A DNA stretch of 14,481 nucleotides, from NCBI GenBank assembly GCA_005223375.1, contig RXOD01005371.1, positions 1-14,481 of the forward strand, given 5' to 3'. This stretch comes from Amoebophrya sp. AT5.2. Its lineage: Eukaryota; Sar; Dinophyceae; Syndiniales; Amoebophryaceae. Of this stretch, positions 1 to 7,600 are shown piece after piece (position 1 is the stretch's first letter; each line of letters opens with the position of its first letter). The notes under the pieces are model-generated. The model was not told where the DNA came from. It searched no databases and saw only the letters and a program-made list of their open reading frames with translations. Both the position numbers and the translations under genes were made by a program.

Positions 1-2
1 GG

Positions 3-1265
3 CGGCTGACGCAGGCGCTGACGAGCGAGCACCCGCTGGGCTGGGGAAGCAGTGGCTCCAGCTGCAGCAACGTGCCGAAGGAGTTTCGCGCCGCCATGTC
101 CGGGGACGATAATGAAAACACTGCGGCGAATAACCACCTCACACCCTGCTACGGCCAGGGCTCCAGCTTCCCCAACCTGAACCAGCAGCTGACTCTCTCC
201 CGCCCGCTCGAGCACGGAAAGAACACGGTGTACCTGCCCACCTCCGCCGCCACGGGATTCACGTCCACCGCGGCCCTCCAGCGCCAACTCGCCGACCTCG
301 AAAAGCAGATTTGGATCAGGGAGAACGTGCGGCAGGTGCAGGTGAGTTTCTTCAGCCTGAACCGGGAATTCGGGCTCTGGACCATGACCACGGTGTCGTT
401 CACGTTCCGGCGGGGGGGGGCCGTGCTGAAGGACATCTACACGCAGTCCACGTGGCTCAACTTCCCGGGAGGCCCCGGGGCGGGCGACGGGGGGCAGTCA
501 ATCGATAGCTCCAACAATTACATCCTCGCGGTAATGGGGCTGTGGCTCGCGATCAACGCGTACATTTTTTTGGGGGAGTGCTACGAAGTGCTGAAAACTG
601 TGAACGAGACCAAGTCCTTCAAGCGGTTCGCCATGGTGTACTTCGGCGTGTGGAACTGCGTCGACTGGCTCACGGTCTTTTCCTGCGGCTCGCTCATCGG
701 CTTCTTCATCTACGAAAAGTCCTTCCACGAAGAACTGAAGTCGGAGTTCTCGACCTTGATCGGAGGACGAGGTACAGCTGCCAGTGGCGGTGGCACGATT
801 TCCGCCGCGCAAGTGCAGGCGAACGACGAGCGACTGTACTCGTTGACGCTCGAGATCATGCGGCACCACGAGGAGCTGGTGTTCTGCAGCTACATCTACG
901 TGCTGGTGTCGCTCGTGCGTCTCTTCAAGGGCTTTTCCGCGCAGCCGCGGCTCGGCGTGGTCACGTCCACGATGGTGCATGCCGCGGTGGAGATTTTGCA
1001 TTTTTTAGTCGTATTTTCCTCGGTGTTTTTCGCCTACGCCCTGGCCGGCGTGATCGTGTTCGGGCGGCACCTGGAGGAGTTCAGCACGCTGGACGCGTCC
1101 ATAACCACCTGCTGGCGCATGGTGTTCGGGGACTTCGACTACGAACGCACCGCGAGAATCGCGCCGTGGGAGGCGCTGGTGTTCTTCTTCTCCTTCACAC
1201 TTCTCGTCGTGCTCATCATGCTCAACATGCTCCTCGCGATCGTGCTGGACACCTACATGGATTAA
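3..1265 (+). CDS. Polycystin (PKD2/TRPP-like) cation channel, C-terminal part, 5' end outside window
   Basis: The frame is open from the left edge, so the gene starts upstream; about 420 codons are visible. The segments follow the polycystin order. A piece of the extracellular polycystin (TOP) domain lies at about 280-500, with the RQVQVSFFSLNREFG stretch matching the family's conserved block before S2. Membrane segments follow: S2 about 519-585, S3 633-713, S4 873-950 (LVSLVRLFKGF), S5 993-1065, pore helix and filter 1110-1142 (CWRMVFGDFDY, like the family's LGDF motif), and S6 1167-1259 ending LNMLLAIVLDTYMD. Family members are non-selective, often calcium-permeable channels of cilia or other membranes. 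A Gly/Ala/Ser-rich insert lies between S3 and S4 (about 762-830). The protein stops two residues after the conserved DTY of S6, so the usual cytoplasmic tail is absent. Family assignment is firm; ion selectivity and location are not shown. Confidence 0.92.
   Translation, partial: RLTQALTSEHPLGWGSSGSSCSNVPKEFRAAMSGDDNENTAANNHLTPCYGQGSSFPNLNQQLTLSRPLEHGKNTVYLPTSAATGFTSTAALQRQLADLEKQIWIRENVRQVQVSFFSLNREFGLWTMTTVSFTFRRGGAVLKDIYTQSTWLNFPGGPGAGDGGQSIDSSNNYILAVMGLWLAINAYIFLGECYEVLKTVNETKSFKRFAMVYFGVWNCVDWLTVFSCGSLIGFFIYEKSFHEELKSEFSTLIGGRGTAASGGGTISAAQVQANDERLYSLTLEIMRHHEELVFCSYIYVLVSLVRLFKGFSAQPRLGVVTSTMVHAAVEILHFLVVFSSVFFAYALAGVIVFGRHLEEFSTLDASITTCWRMVFGDFDYERTARIAPWEALVFFFSFTLLVVLIMLNMLLAIVLDTYMD
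412..420 (+). repeat. G9 homopolymer inside the polycystin gene
   Basis: Nine consecutive G residues encode part of an Arg-Arg-Gly-Gly-Ala stretch. The frame is kept across the run and matches the polycystin family on both sides, so the run length appears correct here. Confidence 0.8.
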
Positions 1266-1640
1266 GAATTCAAATGGAACAAGGAGGTTTAGCTTCGTCT
1301 GTCTGGCTGTCGATGGCTTCGTCGGTGTGGTCGTTCCCACCCCAGGAGCATTTTATTAATTTTGCAATTATATATAGGAGGCCAGCGAGTAGAAGCAGAA
1401 GTGCCCTGCTGCTGGTGTCAGCGTACCTGCATCGAAAGAAGGCCATTATCATGAAACGCATGGCCCTGAAGATGGACCACTAACACTATCAGCGATCATA
1501 TCGTTGGGGGAAGGGGATGACCGTGTCTGATCGGCACTAGAAGACGGGGCTTAGTATGTATAGTAGGTCTGAATCTGATGTAGATGTCGGCGAAAGCGAA
1601 ACCTGACCTGAAGCAAAACCTGGGCTTTTTCAACCTCTAA
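1266..1640. other. Spacer between polycystin gene and gene 2
   Basis: No convincing coding sequence is seen. The spacer holds a short AT-rich block at about 1350-1377, including a small inverted repeat (TAATT 1357-1361, TTGC loop, AATTA 1366-1370), which could mark the 3' end of the polycystin transcript. Reading past the polycystin TAA gives eight more sense codons before TAG (1290-1292). An in-frame TAA sits directly before the ATG of gene 2. No recognisable promoter element was found. Confidence 0.5.
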
Positions 1641-2854
1641 ATGGAGGTGAAGCGGAACAGATCGTACGAACACGCGGAGACGCTATACTCCCAAGCGCTG
1701 GAGACGGGCTCGCGCTTCATACGGCTGCACCGGGGGGAGCGAGTAAGCCTGAAGTACATCCGGAACAAGCTGCTGGAAGACGCCAGGAGAAAATTAGAAG
1801 CGATGCGAGGAGGAGGTGTTCTCGCGTTGCGTTTGGCATTCAGTATACTCATACTCAGGTAGTCACCGACGCATAGGCATGCAGCCGCTTGGAAAAATAA
1901 TCAATCGACGACGAAATAAGTCTAGTACTTCCTCCCACAGATCCTTCCCACATCGTCTCCGACGCGGGCCCACCAGCAAAGCTTGACGGCGGGGGCTCTG
2001 ACCCGAGCGCGATTGGAGCGGCGAAGAAAGAGAAGCAGGTGAGCATCAACACAGAAGGGGATCACAGCAGTGCGGCACCAGAGAGCTGCAGTTCCAATTT
2101 CCCGTCACCAAGAATGCCGATGTTTGAAGGCGAGCATTCTCGAGGACCGGCAACCAGGGGCCACACGGCCGCAGCCGCCATGGTCCTGCACAAACACAAA
2201 AGTGACGGTAGAATAAAAGTTACACGTCTTCTTGCAGAAGATCCAGATCTTCCGTTGTATCATGAGCTCTGTCCTGATTGTGATCATTACGAAGAACTCC
2301 TTGCTACTTACGTAAACCTACTTATTTGTTCTCCAGGGCACACTCACAACTACCATGACGGTAAAGCCACTGGGGTCCAGACCGAAGAGACCAGCGTCGA
2401 GCTTACCGAGGGATCGCCGTCTCCCCCCGTCCCGGGCGGAGGACGAGACGGAGTAGCTGGCCTCCTCCCGCCGCTTCTCGGCAATTTGCTCCCCCACGCA
2501 AAGAGCTTCAACGGCAGCCTCGCTCCGTCCGAAAAGCCCGATCGGATCAAGCACGACGCGAGCCGCACCACCGAAGTCAACACGACATCTTCAACTGCTA
2601 GACATCCCCCAGGACCAGCGCCTGGTGGTGTTCTGAAAAAGAACAACCCCTCCTCTCTCTCCAAGGCCACGCTCGTCTCCACGACCAGTCGCAACAGCGG
2701 GACGCTCTTCAGCTTTCGGCACCAACTGATCGACCTGTTCGATATGTGCGGGAAGAACCAGATGGTTGCGAGTGCGTCGAGGCGCTCTAAAGCTAAACCG
2801 CATGACGCGAAGCGCCGGGCGGTTTCAGGAAATGGCCCACTGATGTGCGCATAA
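1641..2854 (+). CDS. Unrecognised protein, probably three exons (1641-1815, 1941-2201, 2337-2854)
   Basis: The ATG at 1641 follows an in-frame TAA, so no earlier start exists in this exon. Exon 1 encodes a charged helical N-terminus (SYEHAETLYSQALETG, then IRNKLLEDARRKLEAM) that resembles one TPR or MIT-type helical hairpin. Joining across two phase-compatible introns gives 954 nt, or 317 residues. Without the second intron it would be 362 residues. The rest is low-complexity Ser/Pro/Gly/Thr-rich sequence (TEGSPSPPVPGGG, PPGPAPGG), followed by a helix-like FRHQLIDLFDMCGKNQM segment and a basic tail. I recognise no family. The first intron is well supported by a stop in the unspliced frame and by matching phase; the second is optional because the frame is open through it. 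A perfect-looking donor (CAG/GTGAGC) at 2039 offers another splice form. Confidence 0.6.
1816..1940 (+). other. Predicted intron 1 of gene 2 (125 nt, GT-AG, phase 1)
   Basis: The donor is AG/GTGTTC and the acceptor is TACTTCCTCCCACAG, with a good pyrimidine tract. The exon before it ends with one base of a codon, and the exon after it needs exactly one base, so the frame joins as Gly-Gly-Asp-Pro-Ser-His. The unspliced frame hits TAG at 1860-1862. The downstream exon has strong G-first, G/C-third codon periodicity. The intron also holds a perfect 8-bp palindrome, AGTATACT. Confidence 0.65.
2202..2336 (+). other. Predicted intron 2 of gene 2 (135 nt, GT-AG, phase 1, frame-neutral)
   Basis: This AT-rich block sits inside GC-richer coding sequence. 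It starts GTGACG and ends TTATTTGTTCTCCAG. Its length is divisible by three and it holds no in-frame stop, so it could be translated or removed without changing the frame. If removed, the protein reads VLHKHK-R-HTHNYHDG. Inside lie an inverted repeat (GAAGATC 2237-2243, GATCTTC 2246-2252) and the palindrome TTACGTAA at 2308-2315. Another acceptor-like site ends at 2237. Confidence 0.5.
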
Positions 2855-3182
2855 TTAGAGGCAGCCGGCGCCGCTAGAGCTATTGGGAGGTAGAGAGAAG
2901 CGGTGGCGGGCCAGTAACCAGAGGTAGAGATGAGAAGCGGTGCTGGAGCGGCCTGAGAGCAGGGGAAAATGCGTACCTTCTAGAATGGCGCGTGATCTTG
3001 ATGATTAGCTGTGGCTGTGGGGTGCTTGTGCAAGGGTGCCAGTGATCCTCTGCCGACCGCGGAGTGCCGCGCTTGCTTCTAGCACTGCAGCTCTCTACTT
3101 CTTAGGACCACGACCACCAAGCAAAGGCCACAGTACCATAGCTGGTTCTTTTCCGTGCATATTCGACCCTTTGGCGATCACG
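2855..3182. other. Spacer between gene 2 and gene 3
   Basis: The left half is purine-rich (repeated GAGGTAGAGA-type stretches around 2885-2935). Gene 3's frame is open from about 3036, but the first ATG in it is at 3183. A pyrimidine-rich stretch ending AG occurs at about 3089-3104 (CTCTCTACTTCTTAG), a possible splice acceptor for the 5' end of gene 3. Nothing else is recognised. Confidence 0.45.
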
Positions 3183-4035
3183 ATGGACGAGTGCCGCCAC
3201 CTGATCGACTCCGAGGCGAACGAGCGCTACCTGACCGCCGAGGACTTACGCGAGATTGTGCCGAACATCCCGCCGGCGCAGGCGAAAAGGCTCATCCGCA
3301 ACGCGTTGGACGACCTGCTGGACGAGAGTGTTTTGTTGCAGGAGCCGCCGCCCGGGTGCGGGTTCGAGGCGCTGAATGAAACGGTTGAGGGGATCCGGAG
3401 CGACGTTGGGAGAAAGTTGGAGGACATGGAAAGAGCGGTGTTTGGGGGGATAAAAATGGGCGCGTCTATTGGGGGCAAGTGTTCGCCGACGCCCTTGCGG
3501 GGGCATCAGGCTTCGTACGCGACAAATCTGGTGAAAACCGCGTCCGACCTGTCGACGATGGGAGGCTCGCTGCCGTCAAGAAATTCGGGAGGGAAACCGA
3601 TCTCGGCCGGTAACTGCGAGGAGCAGGACGAGCAGGGGGCAAGAGGGGGTAGCAAAACTAGCACGACAACGGCGGAGTCGGGGGTGTGTGCCGGAGGTCC
3701 TCCTCGCGGCGGGGGCAGTGTGTCGATTTGCGCCGACACTGGGGAAGTGCTTGGAGTAGAAGAGGGCGCACCATTGGCGTTTGAGGACCGGCTGTCGCGA
3801 ATCGAAGAAAGTCTGGCGCTAGTGTTGGACAGGCTAGGTGGGCCGACAGGCGGGAGAGGAAACGCCGGTAACCGACGTGGGGCGGGTAAAATAGTGGACC
3901 CGGAAGAAGTGACGCTGCGAGAAAGCTTGACGCCATCGAGCTTTTTCTTTTGCAGCAACAACGGAGCCGGAGCGCGACAGATGTGATACCGATGCGAAGG
4001 CGGGAGGTGGCCGTGTACTTGGTTGTCAAAATTAG
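3183..4035 (+). CDS. Unrecognised small protein with helical segments; probable 3' intron
   Basis: I chose the ATG at 3183 because it is the first ATG in a frame that shows clear coding character from there on. The N-terminus (about residues 1-60) is acidic and helical (TAEDLREIV, AQAKRLIRNALDDLLDES). Residues 60-89 (FEALNETVEGIRSDVGRKLEDMERAVFG) look like a coiled coil. A Gly/Ser-rich linker follows, then a second short coil at about 200-220 (FEDRLSRIEESLALVLDRLGG). Near the 3' end, CTTTTTCTTTTGCAG ending at 3955 is a strong splice acceptor. Pairing it with a GTAAAA donor at 3886 gives 260 residues ending at TAG 4033-4035. Pairing it with GTGACG at 3909 extends the frame to 4207. Without splicing the frame ends at 3986 (267 residues). 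I recognise no family; the exact 3' end is uncertain. Confidence 0.55.
3886..3955 (+). other. Predicted intron of gene 3 (70 nt; alternative donor at 3909 gives 47 nt)
   Basis: The acceptor is a T-rich tract followed by TTTTGCAG, with a branch-point-like TTGAC upstream. Two donors are possible: GTAAAA at 3886 and GTGACG at 3909. The interval folds on itself: GCTGC 3914-3918 can pair with GCAGC 3952-3956, and AAAGCT 3922-3927 with AGCTTT 3939-3944. Confidence 0.5.
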
Positions 4036-4267
4036 ACGCGACTGTGTACTTGGAACGGCCATGAGGCTGAAGAAACAAAAGACGAAACAGAAAACGCAAG
4101 GTCAGAGCAACGTCGTCATCAAGCTCAAGCTCGTACTCCTCATGCGCTCAGAGCCCAACAAATTTCCGTCATGGTCGTCCGAGTCGTGGCCCCTGCTTTT
4201 CGTGTAACTGTAAAGTCAGTCAGTGATAAATTAATCGTCATTTCGTCATCTTCGGCGTGCTGCCCCA

Positions 4268-4287
4268 CTCTCTCTCTCTCTTCGCAG
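4268..4287 (+). other. Candidate 3' splice site: (CT)7 tract then CAG
   Basis: Seven CT dinucleotides run into TTCGCAG. A donor-like GTAACT lies at 4204, which would give an 84-nt intron. It could be a cis acceptor or, in a trans-splicing organism, a spliced-leader addition site. Confidence 0.35.
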
Positions 4288-4412
4288 TCCTCCTCGTCGT
4301 TCGTCGAATTCGGTTCCACATGATTGCAACCGTTTCGTGACACGTATGATGGTCGTCTGGTTTTCGTTTATTCTACTTTTGACTGTAGTATCACTAGCAT
4401 GATCCTGATCCT

Positions 4413-4436
4413 CCCCCCCCCCGCCTACTTTTGCAG
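4413..4436 (+). other. Candidate 3' splice site: C10 tract then TACTTTTGCAG
   Basis: Ten C residues and a TACTTTTGCAG end make this the most acceptor-like site in the spacer. A matching GTATGA donor at 4344 gives a 93-nt intron. It lies 255 nt before the ATG of the giant gene. Confidence 0.4.
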
Positions 4437-4691
4437 ATCCCCCATGCAAGTAAAATCGGCTCAGTCCCAATTTTCTACGCCGAGCGCTGCCAGCGCCTCT
4501 TGCCCCGAGCAACTGGTGCTGAAGAAATGTAAAATTGTATAACGTCCACCGAACCCATGCAGTTGTACTAGCTACGATCGATGGTCAACATGGCCATGGG
4601 GCGCCGCGGCCCAGAAAGGCTGACAAAACGAAACATCTTCTGAAGGTTCGATCATCTACAAGTTTGCGATAACAATAGGTAGCGGCCCCCG

Positions 4692-7600
4692 ATGAATCTT
4701 GGCGTGAAGCACGAGATTGTGACTCCGCACCCCGCCAACCAGCGCAACCGGCATCACCACGAGAAGGCCCGGCAGGAGCGCGAATGGCAGCACGAGCGCG
4801 ACCACGCCGTTTTCGGCGTGGACGCCGTGTCCCCCCGGACCGAAGACGGAAAGGAAAGGCCAAAGCCATCGCCCGCACCGTCTCTCTCACCCTCTCCGCG
4901 GCCGATGCCGCGCGAGCCGCCGAATGGAGGATCGCCCTGCTTACACGGAACGTCTTCGCCGGGGGGGGAGCGATCGAGGAGTCCAAGATCTGGGACGCCG
5001 TCGAACATGAGGCCGCGGTCGGGGTCGCCGACCTCCGATATGTTGGGAAAAAGAGCAGGAGCAGAGGATTTCTTTTCTTCCGATCGGACGATCCAATCGG
5101 CTGCAACGGCCGCGAGCGGACGCGGTGAAAGTGGAGCTTCAAGTTCATCTCCAGCGCAAGAACAGCCAGCATCGTCTTCGAGTGCGGCCACCAGTAGCAC
5201 TGCCAGAAGTGGTGCCGGCGTCGCGGCGCCGCAGGAGCCAGCAGAGCCAGCGAGCAATTATTACGCCAGTCCGCGGACGGTGCCGCACCACTGGGGGCGC
5301 AACAGTCCGCCGCGGGGCAAGGTCGCGCTGGTCCCCCGGGTCCCGAGTGTGCTCTTCGAGTTCGGGAGCAAGCCGGAAAAAGACAATCCGGAGGGCAAAA
5401 TCTTCGACGCGAATAAAACACGCAGCGCCGGCGCGCAGTCTCCGCGGGAAACGGGCCAAACCGGGTCCGCGTGCATGACCGTGCCCTTGCCGATTCCGCA
5501 CGGAGGCGGACAGGCACACGTGCCGGAGGTGCAGGGAATGGCGGCTTGCCTGCAAAGCAGCAGGGTGATGCCTTTCCCGTTGTCTCCTGCTTTGCCAAAT
5601 AAATCGCCGGATGAAGTAGGAGCGACGGAAGTTGCGCCTGCTGGTGCGGCGGCCGGCGCCTCTAGTCCTCTGAGCGGAACGGGAACAAGCGGTCCTAGTT
5701 CCCTGCACCAGCACGGGCAGGGGGCGCGCGTACTCATCTCCGCGAACACAACCGGGGAGTCGTTCCGCTCGCGCACCAAAACGGACGCCGGGGCGACCTC
5801 GACGCAGCGCCGAAGCTCTCCGAACTCGGCCGGCGGAACCGCCTCGCGGTCGCATTCGCCGCGGAGCGCGCCCGCGTTTGAGCGCATCGAGGAATACTTC
5901 AAGACAGTGGTCGGCGACTACGGCACCTCCGCCTACGGCAAGCCGACATCAAGTTATACGGGTCACCAGCACAAGCACAACAAGGATCACCGTTCGGGGT
6001 CTGACGCAGACGTGGAGTTTCCTCGCGCGCGCAGCGACTGCTTCCGACTCGAGCCCATGCTAAACGCAAATGACGCAGCTGCTCCTCCAACGGGTCAGTT
6101 GATGTCTACCTCCGCAGCCAATAAATTTAAATCCGTCGTCGTGACGACCGGCTTAGCCGCGCCAGGCCCTGGAGGTGGCGTAGAAGCACCTTCAGGAGCA
6201 GATCCGTCACAGCCTCTACTACCCGCAACTACAAGTGGCCGGCTGTTTGGGAACCAGCAGATGACCTCCCGACGGCATCACGTAAGCGGCCACCACAATG
6301 GAGCGCCGTCGAGTCATGGGTCATCGGCCGGAAATAGTACAACGAGTAAGCTAAATCTGCAGAGTCTCTCTCCCTCCCGCAGCGTCCCCGTGAAGGCGGT
6401 GAAACTGGCGTGCATCACTGGCATTTCCAACGTGAATGACAAAAGAACCCCCACCACCAACCTCCCCCCGCAGGACAACGACAGCCGGTTCGTGCGGGAG
6501 AAGTGGCAGCTGCCGCCTCGCCGGTCCCTCGAGCCGCACCAGATTGCACACAGGTTCGAGTCCGCGTTGGCCGCCGAAAACGCGTCGCTGGAGCTTTTCC
6601 GCCATCAGGAAGCGAAAAAGCTGAAGGCGGAGCGCGAACGGGAAGCCAAGAAACAAAAGGACAGGGTAAACGCGAAGGTGTCGTTCCAGCGGGTGCTGGA
6701 GCAGCGAGAACGGGAGGACGAGAAACAGCGGCTGGCCTTCGAAAAACAGCGACTGGAGAAGAAGGAGCTACTGGCGCGGGCGAACAGCGAGGTGGAGCAA
6801 GAGATGCTGCACGCGGGGGATCACCTCCGCGGAAGGCGGGCGGGAGGGATGGACCCGAAAAAAATACTGGAAGACGCGCTGGAGTTCGTTGACAACGAAT
6901 GCCTCGTGTTCGACGCGAGATCCACTGGTGCAGTTCTTCCACCAAAAAATAAAACAAAAACGAACGGAACACTTGCGCAGAGCAGTCGTGAGAAGACGCA
7001 GCCGAGTGGAGCCGTCACCAGCTCGATCGCAGAAGAAGGTCATGGAGAACATCAAGGGCAAGCAGGCATGGCCGCGTCTTCCGAGCATGACCTCCAGCCG
7101 TCCTCGAAGAAGATGCGCCCTTTGAATAAATCCGTAAGCTTCGCCATGGAAGACGTAGAAGAGATATCGCGGCGTGGCGACCTTACCACTGGCGAGATCT
7201 CGTCCGAGGACCAGGACCGGCTGTTCATCCACCACTCGGAGTTTGGCCTCGATGACGGAGAAAGCACTGAGCAAGACCTCGCCGTCTCCTCCCTGGCGCA
7301 GGAGATGTTTGGCGCGAGCGCCTCCAACTGGCAGACGGTGGAGCTGGATGCGAAAGACCGCTTATTTACAGTGCCAAACGGGTTCGGACCAGTGCCAGCT
7401 TTCGGTGGCGAGTTTGACGACTTCTTCAACGGCCGAGCTTCTGGGCGCGCGTTCCCAGATGAATTCCAATTTAACGACGAATTCGGCTTCTTTCCACCAC
7501 CCCCGGGAGGAGATGCAGACGGACCCCCACAACAGGACGAGAATAATTCCCTCGATCTCGACTCCTCCAGCAGTGCGGGGGCTGTGGGCACCCCACTGTC

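Larger units (their letters stand above)
4208..4691. other. Spacer upstream of the giant gene, with splice-acceptor-like tracts
   Basis: No convincing coding sequence is seen; the short open stretches here are compositionally unlike the neighbouring genes. The stretch holds a (CT)7 tract at 4268-4281 ending in CTTCGCAG (AG at 4286-4287) and a C10 tract at 4413-4422 followed by TACTTTTGCAG (AG at 4435-4436). A GTATGA donor-like site lies at 4344. CTACTTTTG occurs twice, at 4373-4381 and 4425-4433. This looks like 5'-UTR or spliced-leader acceptor sequence for the gene starting at 4692, or the 3' exons of gene 3. Confidence 0.45.

Noticed and set aside
542..1483. Plus-strand frame of 313 codons overlapping the polycystin gene
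   Set aside because: Arg/His-rich shadow of the polycystin frame; the polycystin frame matches the family along its whole length.
1855..2046. Minus-strand frame with a signal-peptide-like start (MLTCFSFFAAPIALG)
   Set aside because: It is antisense to exon 2 of gene 2, whose plus frame shows codon periodicity and a phase-matched intron.
4453..4465. AAATCGGCTCAGT, loosely like the 3' end of the dinoflagellate spliced leader
   Set aside because: Only part of the short leader core matches, with mismatches and no clean junction, so chance is a good explanation.
4585..5598. Long minus-strand open frame (337 codons) across the start of the giant gene
   Set aside because: Its translation is dominated by Arg, Ser and Cys and mirrors the GC-rich codon pattern of the plus strand; the plus frame continues for 2,872 codons.
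6346..6382. GTAAGC...CTCCCGCAG interval that looks like a 37-nt intron in the giant gene
   Set aside because: The same frame is coding-like on both sides, and removing 37 nt would break it.
6433..6474. GTGAATGAC...CCCCCCGCAG interval (42 nt) that could be an intron
   Set aside because: It is frame-neutral, but there is no compositional break and no inverted repeat, so there is little reason to remove it.
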